Notes under the pieces: model-generated
Told to the model about the DNA's origin: nothing
What the model saw: the letters and a program-made list of their open reading frames with translations, nothing else
The model's database searches: none
Position numbers and translations under genes: made by a program
Part shown: positions 16,166-24,499 of the stretch, piece after piece
Numbering within the stretch: the stretch's first letter is position 1
Layout of the letters: each line of letters begins with the position of its first letter
Source of the DNA: Halomonas sp.
GTDB lineage: Bacteria > Pseudomonadota > Gammaproteobacteria > Pseudomonadales > Halomonadaceae
Length of the DNA stretch: 64,000 nucleotides
Assembly (NCBI RefSeq): GCF_020832045.1
Contig: NZ_JAFIFK010000024.1
Span: 1 to 64,000, forward strand
Reading direction: 5' to 3'

Positions 16166-17017
16166 TCAGGGGTTTTTTTCGTTATCGCCGGCGGTTTGGG
16201 CCGCCTTTTTTGCCAGGCGTGCCAGCACTCGCGACGCGGCCACGAAACCGAAGCTGCCGGTGACGAAGGTGGCCGCACCTACGCCGCTGGCGCAGTCGAG
16301 CCGGGTCGATTCGCCGCTGCCCGGTTTCTGCAGGCAGACCTCACCGTTCTCGTCTGGATAGACCAGTTGTTCGTCGGAATAGACGCATTCCACCGCAAAG
16401 CGCCGCTTGGGGTTACGCGAGAAGCCGTAGTCCCGCCGCAGCCGTGCACGCACCTTGGCCAGCAGCGGGTCGTGCTCGGTGCGGGCCAGATCCGCCACCT
16501 TGATGCGCGTGGGGTCGCTCTGACCGCCGGCGGCACCGGCCACCACAATAGGCAGTTTGCGTCGCTTGCACCAGGCGATCAGCGCGGCCTTGGCCACCAC
16601 GCTGTCGATGGCATCGACCACGTAATCGGCATCTTCGGGTAGGCGCTGGGCCAGGTTGGTCGGTGTGACGAAGGCGGTATCGGCCACGACCTGAATGCCG
16701 GGCTGGATCGCCCGGCAGCGCTCGGCCAGCACCTCCACTTTGGGTCGCCCAATGGTGCCATCCAGCGCTGGCAGCTGGCGATTGACGTTCGATACACAGA
16801 CATCGTCGAGGTCGATCAGGGTGAGTCGGCCGATGCCTGAGCGCGCCAGCGCTTCAACGGTCCAGCTGCCGACACCGCCCACGCCGACCACTACCACATG
16901 GGAGACGCGGAAGCGCTCGAGGGCACGAGTACCATACAGCCGACGAATTCCACCGAAGCGGAACGCATAGTCGTCCTGAGGCGGAGCGGTATCCTGTGCG
17001 GGTGAGGGGTCGGTCAT
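16166..17017 (-). CDS. tcdA: tRNA threonylcarbamoyladenosine dehydratase
   Basis: E1-like ATP-dependent enzyme that cyclises t6A37 of ANN-decoding tRNAs to ct6A. The 283 residues show the ThiF/MoeB Rossmann site VVVVGVGGVGSWTVEALARSG (about 41-61), the adenylating segment DLDDVCVSNVNRQ (about 71-83) and DYVVDAIDSVVAKAALI. The region FAVECVYSDEQLVYP is characteristic of TcdA (formerly YgdL/CsdL). The sulfur donor pair CsdA/CsdE is not in the window. Confidence 0.93.
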   Translation of the reverse strand: MTDPSPAQDTAPPQDDYAFRFGGIRRLYGTRALERFRVSHVVVVGVGGVGSWTVEALARSGIGRLTLIDLDDVCVSNVNRQLPALDGTIGRPKVEVLAERCRAIQPGIQVVADTAFVTPTNLAQRLPEDADYVVDAIDSVVAKAALIAWCKRRKLPIVVAGAAGGQSDPTRIKVADLARTEHDPLLAKVRARLRRDYGFSRNPKRRFAVECVYSDEQLVYPDENGEVCLQKPGSGESTRLDCASGVGAATFVTGSFGFVAASRVLARLAKKAAQTAGDNEKNP

Positions 17018-17050
17018 GGGGGGTAGGAATCTCCGGTTGAGAGCGGAATG

Positions 17051-17812
17051 TCAGGCCGGGGTGGGTGAGGCGTCAATATCGGCACCGTCGCTCGGCAGAT
17101 GGCCGGCCCAGCCGAAGCGCTGGAAGAGGGCGGTCATGGCGGCGTCCAAGCCGCAGCTGAGCATCAGCCGGCTGCCATCGACGGGGTGCTCGACGTGCAG
17201 TCCCACGGCAGCCAGCAGCAGCCGCGGGCAGTCCAGGCGTTCGGCAAAGAAGCGGTTATGATTGCCCTTGCCATGTTTGGCGTCACCGATGATCGGATAG
17301 CCGCGCCGCGAGAGATGACGACGAATCTGATGGCGGCGGCCGGTCAACGGACGTACTTCCATCAAGGAGTAGCGGCAGGTGGGATAGCGGTCCACCTGCA
17401 CCGGCAGCTCGACGCTGTCGAGACGTCGGATCTCGGTAAGAGCCTCGAGGGCGGGCATTTCCGCCTTGGGGCGGCTGCCATCCTCTTCACGCAGAGCATA
17501 GTCGAGCCATTCGTGTTCGGGCCCGACGCCGCGCACCACTGCCAGATAGCGCTTGGCGATCCGGCGTTCGGTGAAGCTTTCTCCCAGGCGTGCTGCGGTG
17601 CCCGAGTCCAGGGCGAAGACCATCACCCCCGAGGTGGGGCGGTCCAGTCGATGCACCGGATAGACGCGCTGACCCACCTGGTCGCGCAGGCGTTGCAGCA
17701 GGAATTCTCTCTCCCCGCCGGCGAGCTTGGAACGGTGCACCAGCAGGCCTGCCGGCTTGTGCACTGCAACCAGATGCTCGTCCCGATAAAGGATGCTCAG
17801 GGGCTGGGTCAT
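17051..17812 (-). CDS. truC: tRNA pseudouridine(65) synthase
   Basis: RluA-family pseudouridine synthase acting on U65 of tRNAs. 253 residues with the chosen start (ATG at 17810-17812, MTQPLSILYRDEHLVAVHKP). The catalytic aspartate is in HRLDRPTSGVM (about 57-67), and RRHQIRRHLSRRGYPIIGD and GLHVEHPV follow as in TruC. Relative to other RluA members it lacks an S4 domain, as expected. No good ribosome-binding site marks the start; an ATG 33 bases upstream is possible. It lies 33 bp upstream of tcdA on the same strand. Confidence 0.9.
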   Translation of the reverse strand: MTQPLSILYRDEHLVAVHKPAGLLVHRSKLAGGEREFLLQRLRDQVGQRVYPVHRLDRPTSGVMVFALDSGTAARLGESFTERRIAKRYLAVVRGVGPEHEWLDYALREEDGSRPKAEMPALEALTEIRRLDSVELPVQVDRYPTCRYSLMEVRPLTGRRHQIRRHLSRRGYPIIGDAKHGKGNHNRFFAERLDCPRLLLAAVGLHVEHPVDGSRLMLSCGLDAAMTALFQRFGWAGHLPSDGADIDASPTPA

Positions 17813-17898
17813 GGCGGCCCGAATTTGCGAAACGAAGGCCGCCATTGTCGCTGTCGCGGATGGCCTTGTCACCCCGAGACACCTGGCAGGCTGCTTTG

Positions 17899-19197
17899 TT
17901 ACTCGCTGTCCTGACAGTTGCCCCGCAGTTGAATCGCATGTGCGATGCGTTCGATGCCCTGTCGATATGCTGCCCTGCGATAGGATATCGTCTCCTTCTC
18001 GGCACGTTCGAAGACCAGCTCGCTCTCGCGCACCAAGCGTTCGGCCAAGCGCTTGTTGATTTCCTCTTCCGACCAGCGCTCACCGCTGCGATTTTGCAGC
18101 CACTCGAAGTAGCTGACGATCACCCCGCCGGTATTGGCCAGTACGTCGGGCAGCACCGGAACACCGCGCTCCTCCAACTGCTCATCCGCATGGCTAGAGA
18201 CCGGGCCGTTGGCGATCTCGAGCAGCGCCCCGGCCTTGATCTGATCGACGTTGCCTTCATGAACCTGGTTTTCCAGGGCTGCCAGGGCAAGGACGTCCAC
18301 TTCGAGGGTGAGCAGGTCGTCACGGTCGAGTTTTTCCACGTCCTCGGCGATACACACCGAGTCGTCGCAGTAGACCATGTCGTGGAGACGCTTGTTGCGC
18401 TGCTTCTGCTCCATGATGGCATCGGGATCGAGGCCTTCCTGGCTGTAGATCGTGCCTTTGGAATCGGACACCGCGACGATGCGAAAGCCCTGCTCATGAG
18501 CCAGGCGGGCGAAGTGATAGGCGGCGTTACCGAAGCCCTGAATGGCCACCGTGGTCTCTTCGGGTTTGCGCTTCTCGCGTTCCGCCCACAGATCCAACAC
18601 GTGAAGGGCGCCGCGGCCGGTAGCGGCCACACGACCGTGCGAACCCCCAAGCTCAGGCGGTTTGCCGGTAATGGCTGCGGGCACCTTGGCCCGCGCCAAG
18701 TGGTCGAATTCGTCGGCCATCCAACCCATCACCGTGGCATTGGTGTTCACGTCCGGTGCGGGTATGTCTCGATCGGGTCCCATGATGTCGGCGATGCCAC
18801 GAATGTAGCTACGTGCCAGACGCTCGAGTTCCAGCTTCGACAGCTGCTTGGGGTCGACCTTGACGCCGCCTTTACCGCCGCCGTAAGGCAGGTCGACCAC
18901 GGCACATTTCACCGCCATCCAGAAGCTCAGCGTAGTGACCTCTTCCTGATTGACGTCGGGATGAAAGCGGATACCGCCCTTGGCTGGCCCCAAGGTGGTG
19001 TTGTACTGCACCCGCCAGCCAGGAAAGACCTTTAGACTACCGTCATCCATGCGCACCGGGACGCTGACCTGCAGCGAAAGGCTGGGCTGCATCAGCCGCT
19101 CTCTGGCATCGCCGTGGACTTCAATGGCATCGAATACCTCTTCCAGGCGCGAGCGCGCATCGTCGAACAGGTTGGCGTGATCCTTTTGCCCTGACAT
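17899..19197 (-). CDS. gdhA: Glutamate dehydrogenase (Glu/Leu/Phe/Val family)
   Basis: Catalyses reversible oxidative deamination of glutamate to 2-oxoglutarate. 432 residues fit the hexameric GDH-50 class. Substrate residues are in GPAKGGIRFHP (70-80) and DLPYGGGKGGV, which carries the catalytic lysine. PAPDVNTN holds the catalytic aspartate, and GFGNAAYHFA (about 220) is the dinucleotide site, with A in place of the third G of the common GxGxxG. Cofactor preference is not certain. It is divergent from the flavocytochrome gene, with a 146-bp shared promoter region. GAGGAAG precedes the start. Confidence 0.92.
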   Translation of the reverse strand: MSGQKDHANLFDDARSRLEEVFDAIEVHGDARERLMQPSLSLQVSVPVRMDDGSLKVFPGWRVQYNTTLGPAKGGIRFHPDVNQEEVTTLSFWMAVKCAVVDLPYGGGKGGVKVDPKQLSKLELERLARSYIRGIADIMGPDRDIPAPDVNTNATVMGWMADEFDHLARAKVPAAITGKPPELGGSHGRVAATGRGALHVLDLWAEREKRKPEETTVAIQGFGNAAYHFARLAHEQGFRIVAVSDSKGTIYSQEGLDPDAIMEQKQRNKRLHDMVYCDDSVCIAEDVEKLDRDDLLTLEVDVLALAALENQVHEGNVDQIKAGALLEIANGPVSSHADEQLEERGVPVLPDVLANTGGVIVSYFEWLQNRSGERWSEEEINKRLAERLVRESELVFERAEKETISYRRAAYRQGIERIAHAIQLRGNCQDSE

Positions 19198-19343
19198 CGG
19201 CTTCCTCCTGATTTACCCATCATTGCTGATTTAGCGTAGCAGCCCTGTTCGGGTACAGCGTCTTGGGCGATAAAACATAAAATTTCAGTCTGTTACATGG
19301 CGACGCACTATCTTGAACAGAATCTTTGGTTAAGGAGGACCAT

Positions 19344-20663
19344 GTGAGTCGACTGGCTCGAAGCGCTCTGCTCTGGTGTACGGGATACCTCTTTCTGGCC
19401 TTGGTGCCCCTCGGGCTGGCCTTGCTGATCCGTCCGCACGAGGTTCGCGAGTTTGGCGCCGAACTCGGCGCTCTGCTTGGCCTGCTGGCGCTGGGTGTAC
19501 TTGCCAGCCAGGCCGTCATCTCAGGGCGCCACCGCTGGTTCGCGGAGTCGGTCGGCTACGACAACATCCTCCAGTTTCATCGCCAGACCGGTATCTTCGC
19601 TCTGCTACTGGTACTGGCTCACCCCATCGTGATGATTGCGACGCGCCCCGGGTGGCTCGAGTATCTCGATCCGCGTGATGACACCCTGCGTGCGATCACT
19701 CTGATACTACTGGTACTGGCAACGCTGGTACTGGTAGCCAGTTCGCTGTGGCGAACCCGCTTCGGGCTCTCCTACGAATGGTGGCGTGCACTGCATGGAG
19801 CGCTGACTCTGTTCATCGTGGCCGGAGGGCTAGGGCATGCGGTCATGGTGCAGCACTACACCCAGGGTGTCATCACGACCCTTCTGCTCGGCGCGGTGGT
19901 AGGGGGCTCGCTGCTGCTGGTGGTGGAAACACGCCTGCTCAGGCCGTGGCGTTTGCGCAAGCGTGCCTGGAAAGTCGTGGCCAATGAGCAGGAGCGCGGC
20001 GATGCCACCACCCTGACGCTGGAAGCCGAAGGCCGGCATCGGCTCGACTTCGCTCCCGGGCAGTTCTTCTGGATCACCCTGGGCGATACACCCTTCTCAC
20101 TGCAGCAGCATCCATTCTCGGTAGCATCCTCCGTCAGCGATGGTCGCCGTTTCTCTTTCACCGCCAAGCGATTGGGTGACTTCACCAATACGCTACCCGA
20201 CGTGAAGCCAGGGACCCGAGCCTTCATCGAAGGTCCTTTCGGTAGCTTCATCCCTGAGCCGGATAATGGGTCCGGCGCGGTGCTGATTGCCGGTGGCATC
20301 GGTATTACGCCGATCATGAGCATACTGCGCACGCTGCACGACCAGGGTGACACCCGCCCGCTGTGGCTGCTGTATGCCAACAAGACATGGGAAGACGCAG
20401 CCTTCCGCGACGAGCTGGCCGAGCTCGAGGGGCAGCTCGATCTCGACGTGATACATGTCATCAGCGACCCCGAGCCAGAGTGGAAGGGCGAGCGTGGCAA
20501 GATTGATGAAGCGCTGGTTAAACGTCGGGTACCCGCGGACGATGGCCGTCGTGAGTACTTCATCTGTGGACCCGAACCCTTGATGAATGTGGCCGAGAAA
20601 GCGTTGCTCGCTCAAGGGGCGGCGGCCACACGCATCTATTCGGACCGCTTCGATATCGTCTAG
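19344..20663 (+). CDS. Ferric-reductase-like transmembrane flavocytochrome
   Basis: 439-residue inner-membrane oxidoreductase. The N-terminal half has about six TM segments with haem histidines, for example in FHRQTGIFALLLVLAHP (about 73-89) and WRALHGALTL. The C-terminal half is FAD/NAD(P)-binding: QQHPFSVASS for FAD and IAGGIGITPIMSIL, FICGPEPLMN for the nucleotide. NOX/FRE-type architecture; the acceptor (iron chelate, oxygen or another) is unknown. The start is GTG at 19344, five bases after a perfect AAGGAGG; the overlapping ATG at 19342 runs straight into TGA. A 30-residue membrane ORF follows nine bases after the stop. Confidence 0.88.
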   Translation: MSRLARSALLWCTGYLFLALVPLGLALLIRPHEVREFGAELGALLGLLALGVLASQAVISGRHRWFAESVGYDNILQFHRQTGIFALLLVLAHPIVMIATRPGWLEYLDPRDDTLRAITLILLVLATLVLVASSLWRTRFGLSYEWWRALHGALTLFIVAGGLGHAVMVQHYTQGVITTLLLGAVVGGSLLLVVETRLLRPWRLRKRAWKVVANEQERGDATTLTLEAEGRHRLDFAPGQFFWITLGDTPFSLQQHPFSVASSVSDGRRFSFTAKRLGDFTNTLPDVKPGTRAFIEGPFGSFIPEPDNGSGAVLIAGGIGITPIMSILRTLHDQGDTRPLWLLYANKTWEDAAFRDELAELEGQLDLDVIHVISDPEPEWKGERGKIDEALVKRRVPADDGRREYFICGPEPLMNVAEKALLAQGAAATRIYSDRFDIV

Positions 20664-20672
20664 GAGATCGCC

Positions 20673-20765
20673 ATGCTGCATGTGATCGCAAAATGGGCCG
20701 GCACCGTGGCCAGCGGAATGCTGCTGCTGATCGTGGTACTACTGGCACTGAGACTGTCCTGGTAG
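20673..20765 (+). CDS. Predicted 30-residue single-TM membrane protein
   Basis: ATG at 20673 to TAG at 20763-20765, reading MLHVIAKWAGTVASGMLL then a hydrophobic run and a basic tail ending LRLSW. About 16 consecutive apolar residues (14-29) form one TM helix. AGGAG at 20662-20666 overlaps the stop of the flavocytochrome gene and is well spaced from the ATG, suggesting coupling. It may be a small subunit or stabiliser of the upstream oxidoreductase. Too short for routine gene calling; no family recognised. Confidence 0.6.
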   Translation: MLHVIAKWAGTVASGMLLLIVVLLALRLSW

Positions 20766-20840
20766 ATCCTTGCGGGAGCTGGCCAGCTAGGGTGGCCTGG
20801 GGCATGATCGTCCTGTTCGACTGACCGAGACGGAGCTCCT

Positions 20841-21458
20841 GTGACCCCTGAAAGCGCGCTGATCTACTTCCTGGCCATCTTCCTTTTTGCCATCACGCCC
20901 GGCCCCGGTATCTTCGCCATCCTGGCGCGAGGCATGGCATCGGGTGCGCGGTCCTGCTGGCCTCTTGCGCTGGGCATGACCGTCAGCGACCTGCTTTATC
21001 TCATGCTGGCCTTTCACGGGCTGGCGGTACTGGCCGAACACTGGGGCGAGGCGTTCACTGTGATTCGCTATCTTGGGGCCGGCTATCTTTTCTACCTTGC
21101 CTGGAAACTGTGGACCTCGCCCGTTGGTGACGCCGACCTGCCGGCGGGGTCCCGGCGCGTCGACCTCGTGAAGGGATTTCTGCAGGGCTTTCTCATCTCC
21201 GCCTCCAACCCCAAGGTCATCCTCTTCTACATCGCCTTCTTGCCGACCTTCGTCGACCTTGCTGCGCTGGCCTCGGGCGATATGCTGCTAACCGTATCGC
21301 TCACTTTCGCGGGCCTGATGCTCGGGCTGATGCTGGTCGCCTTGGGGGCTTCCGGGGCACGCCGTTATCTGCAAAGCGAGCGAGCCATGAAGGGAGCCAA
21401 CCGTTCTGCGGGGGCGCTGATGGTAGCGGCAGGCGCTTTCCTGGTGGCCAAGGGCTAA
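20841..21458 (+). CDS. LysE/RhtB family exporter
   Basis: 205-residue inner-membrane protein with six predicted TMs. The family signature is clear: FAITPGPGIFAILARGMASGAR at about 16-37 (the TPGP motif), then GAGYLFYLAWKLW (about 75-87) and SNPKVILFYIAFLP (about 117-130). The family exports amino acids and homoserine lactones; substrate unknown. Start GTG at 20841 with GGAG upstream. Confidence 0.9.
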   Translation: MTPESALIYFLAIFLFAITPGPGIFAILARGMASGARSCWPLALGMTVSDLLYLMLAFHGLAVLAEHWGEAFTVIRYLGAGYLFYLAWKLWTSPVGDADLPAGSRRVDLVKGFLQGFLISASNPKVILFYIAFLPTFVDLAALASGDMLLTVSLTFAGLMLGLMLVALGASGARRYLQSERAMKGANRSAGALMVAAGAFLVAKG

Positions 21459-21471
21459 GCTACCGACGACC

Positions 21472-21987
21472 TCAGGCCAGCCAGTCGGGACGCTCCAGCC
21501 GATAGACGCAACAGATATCATCGCCAAACTGTCGCTGCTCGACGAAGCGGAAGCCCAGGCGTTCATAGAAGCGCTGGGCGCGGCGATTCTCGGCCAGAGG
21601 ATCGATCACCACGGCGGAAACGGACGGGTCGGAAAAGCAGTGCGCCAGGGCCAACTGCATCATGGTGGTGCCGTAGCCCTTGCCCAACTCATCGGGTTCG
21701 CCGATCCAGATATCGATGGCGCGCAGGTCTTCACTGACCTCTCCCCAGTAGCCGCTATCATCACGGGCAGGATTCAGTATCTGGATGAAACCGATGGGAA
21801 GTCCTTCCCGCTCGGCGATGAACTGCTGGCGCCAGTCGACCGGATGGGCCAGCTCAGCCTGCCACTCCCACTTGTCGTTGGGGTTGGCGGCGATGACATG
21901 GGGCTCGGCGTCCCAGCGCTCGAGTAGGGTGCGGTCCTCGGGAGTTGCGGGGCGTAGGCGAAGCCTTCGTTTGACGCTCACTTCCAT
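21472..21987 (-). CDS. GNAT acetyltransferase, AAC(6')-like subgroup
   Basis: 171-residue N-acetyltransferase. The acetyl-CoA loop is in DELGKGYGTTMMQLAL (about 110-125), preceded by IDIWIGEP and followed by IDPLAENRRAQRFYERLGF, the pattern shared by aminoglycoside 6'-acetyltransferases and related chromosomal enzymes. The motif pattern gives the fold and subgroup only; a resistance role is not implied. It converges with the LysE gene, whose stop is 14 bp away. Confidence 0.8.
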   Translation of the reverse strand: MEVSVKRRLRLRPATPEDRTLLERWDAEPHVIAANPNDKWEWQAELAHPVDWRQQFIAEREGLPIGFIQILNPARDDSGYWGEVSEDLRAIDIWIGEPDELGKGYGTTMMQLALAHCFSDPSVSAVVIDPLAENRRAQRFYERLGFRFVEQRQFGDDICCVYRLERPDWLA

Positions 21988-22140
21988 ATGTCTGCGGGCC
22001 GTGGGCCACGTCTCCAGTACGACGAACTACCGCAAGCATAGCAGCTGTCGACGATCAGACATTCGGTGGGTGAGTCGCAAGAGGGGAAAGCATGTACGAC
22101 CGGCCCCGCTGAGCAAGCGAGGCCGGCTGGGTCTCTTCGT

Positions 22141-23559
22141 CTATTCGGAGCTGAGCAGCAGGGTAAAGCTGCCGCCTTCGCTATTGCCGTAGGCTCGGGC
22201 TGTTGCGCGGTAGGTGCCCGCATCCAGGTGGGTACTGATGCGAGAGTTCATACCTTCGCCGCCGTCGTCATCGCTGAGGAAGAGGCCGTTTCCATCGAGT
22301 TCGAGGAAGGCGTCGAAGTCGTCCGAGTGCAGATCGAAGCGATAGTGGCCAGGCTCCTCAATGACTACCTCATAGGTATTGCGCGCACCTGGCTCCAGCC
22401 AGGCCTGCAGCGCACGGCCGCTTTCGAGCTGCCCTTCATTGGCGATTTCGTCGAGGGCGACGGCGCCGGCACGCAGCTCGAACAGGCCGCTGCCATGGCC
22501 ACTGTGGCTGCGGGCCATGATGGAGTAGTCACCCGCTTCCAGAGGGCGCATCAACCGTGCATTCAGCCCTTCGCCGCCATCGTCGTCGCTGACGAAAATT
22601 CCTTCACCGTGCAGCTCGAGGAAGGCATCGAAGTCGGACGAGAGCATGTCCAGCGTGATTACCGCAGGGGCTTCGAGATGCAGCCTATACTCGAGCGCGG
22701 CGCCGCTGTACCAGCCGAACAAGGGCTCTTCGATCATCAGCTCGCCGCTGTTACGCAGTGACTCTCCGCTGGCCAGCTCGTGAGGGCCAAGTTCCAGTGT
22801 ATAAAGGCCGCTATTCTGTCCATAGGCACTGCGTGCAGTGAGACGATACTCCCCTGGTTCCAGGAAGTCGGCGATGCGCGCATCCAGATTGCCGGCACTG
22901 TCGTCGTCTTCACGCCGATAGCCGTTGGGACCTTCGAGCACAAGGTAGGCGTCCACGTCGCTCGACCGCATTTCGATCTGGTAGAGGCCGCTCTCTTCGA
23001 TGGTGATGGTGTAGGTGTCACCCCCGTCCTGCAGCCAGCCGTCGGCTCGTGAGGGCATGGCCAGGGTGTCTTCGGTGGTGAGCTCCATCTGCCGACTGGA
23101 GAGGGTGAAGGGGCCGTAGCTGTGCATGTCCTGGCCGCTTACCACCAGCACATAGTCACCGCTCTCGTCGATACGGCGCCGCAGCGAGGCAGCGGCGGGC
23201 ACTTCGTAATAGGTCGGGCCGGCACTGGCCGCGAGCAATTGCAGTTCGGGATCGTAGAGCGTGAGGCTTCCGTGCAAGGGGCCGCCCAGTTCGATCTCGA
23301 TCAGAGTTCCTTCCTCCAGCGACAGGCGGAAGCGCTCGAAGCGACTGCCATCCTTGCCATTGAGCTCACTGGCGGAGGTGAGCTCGCCACGCAGGCGCTC
23401 GCCCAACTCGAGCGCGGGCGATGAGGCGGTATCGGCAACGGCAGTCTCGATGGCCGGAGTAGCGCTCAGAGCGCTATCCGGTAGCTGCCAGCCGACGACC
23501 AAACCAATGGCGGCACCGCCCAAGGCGGCAAGAGTGATGGAGGAGGCGCGTTTGGCCAT
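22141..23559 (-). CDS. Envelope protein of four tandem PPC-like beta-domains
   Basis: 472 residues. An N-terminal signal anchor (8-24) is followed by four repeats of about 100 residues (about 53-160, 160-260, 262-365, 370-472). Each repeat ends with the pattern D-(V/F)-DA-(Y/F)-L-x-L, then an acidic stretch such as SDDDGGEG, then ARIxxxLEPGxYRxxARxxxG and a final GxxTLxL strand. This resembles bacterial pre-peptidase C-terminal (PPC) domains, which usually trail secreted proteases, but no catalytic domain is present here. The acidic turns could bind calcium. Faces the periplasm or cell surface. Function unknown. Confidence 0.75.
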   Translation of the reverse strand: MAKRASSITLAALGGAAIGLVVGWQLPDSALSATPAIETAVADTASSPALELGERLRGELTSASELNGKDGSRFERFRLSLEEGTLIEIELGGPLHGSLTLYDPELQLLAASAGPTYYEVPAAASLRRRIDESGDYVLVVSGQDMHSYGPFTLSSRQMELTTEDTLAMPSRADGWLQDGGDTYTITIEESGLYQIEMRSSDVDAYLVLEGPNGYRREDDDSAGNLDARIADFLEPGEYRLTARSAYGQNSGLYTLELGPHELASGESLRNSGELMIEEPLFGWYSGAALEYRLHLEAPAVITLDMLSSDFDAFLELHGEGIFVSDDDGGEGLNARLMRPLEAGDYSIMARSHSGHGSGLFELRAGAVALDEIANEGQLESGRALQAWLEPGARNTYEVVIEEPGHYRFDLHSDDFDAFLELDGNGLFLSDDDGGEGMNSRISTHLDAGTYRATARAYGNSEGGSFTLLLSSE

Positions 23560-23742
23560 GAAAGCGTCCTTGTTCGATGGCAGGCATCGGTGAGGGGCCC
23601 CGGAACGGGGGGAGGTTACATTGGGTAACCATTATAAGCTGGCCTGGGCGTTGAGGGATATGTGCCGAATCGGAACTTGCACTTCGCCCTGCGACAACCA
23701 CACTGGAGGGCGTCTTCAAGCGAGAACGAGAGGGAAGTCGTC

Positions 23743-24408
23743 ATGGGGTTACGTACGTTGATCACCGGTGCCAATCGAGGCATCGGACTGGCACTGGCCC
23801 GCCACTACAGCGCCGCAGGCTGGCAGGTCTTCGCTGTCTGCCGCCAGACGTCTGCCGAGCTGGATGAGGTGGCCGAACAAGTCATCGAGGGTGTCGATGT
23901 GACTCGCGACGAGGATGTGGCGCGGCTTGCCGAGGCCCTGCAAGGACTCCACCTGGACCTGCTGATCAACAATGCTGGACTGTTACGCGATGAGTCGTTG
24001 GGGTCGCTCGATTTCGCCACCATTCGCGAGCAGATGGAGGTCAACGCCTATGGCCCGCTACGGGTCACCGAGGCGCTACTCGACAATCTCGGCTCGGGCA
24101 GCAAGGTAGCGAACGTGACAAGCCGAATGGGCTCGATCGCCGACAACGACTCCGGCGGCCGCTACGGCTACCGAGCCTCCAAGGCGGCGCTCAATGCCTT
24201 CGGCAAGTCGCTGGCCGTGGACCTCAAGCCCCGCGGCATTGCCGTGGCCCAGCTGCATCCGGGCTATGTTCAGACCCGCATGGTCAACTTCAGTGGGCTG
24301 ATACCGCCCGAGGCGGCGGCGGCCGGCATCGCCGCGCGCATCGAAGCGTTGACGCTGGAGAACAGCGGCGGTTTCTGGCACAGCAACGGCGAGGCGCTGC
24401 CCTGGTAG
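23743..24408 (+). CDS. Short-chain dehydrogenase/reductase
   Basis: 221-residue classical-type SDR. The nucleotide site is TGANRGIG (about 7-14), NNAG occurs near 80, the catalytic serine lies in NVTSRMG and the Tyr-Lys pair in YGYRASK (about 145-151). The protein is shorter than the 250-residue norm, and resembles the CsgA/sniffer-like carbonyl reductase group. Substrate unknown. The start is the ATG at 23743 after GAGAGGGAAG. Confidence 0.87.
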   Translation: MGLRTLITGANRGIGLALARHYSAAGWQVFAVCRQTSAELDEVAEQVIEGVDVTRDEDVARLAEALQGLHLDLLINNAGLLRDESLGSLDFATIREQMEVNAYGPLRVTEALLDNLGSGSKVANVTSRMGSIADNDSGGRYGYRASKAALNAFGKSLAVDLKPRGIAVAQLHPGYVQTRMVNFSGLIPPEAAAAGIAARIEALTLENSGGFWHSNGEALPW

Positions 24409-24499
24409 CGGCAACGAGCGCTACCATTTGTCATGGCGTTGGTGATATCGCTGAATTTGTGTGTAGGCTAACGGTTTCCGCCCTGCCCCGGAGCCTGCC

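Noticed and set aside
21472-21987. Aminoglycoside resistance gene
   Set aside because: Only the general AAC(6')-like motif pattern is shared. It is a chromosomal gene among housekeeping genes, with no mobile context.
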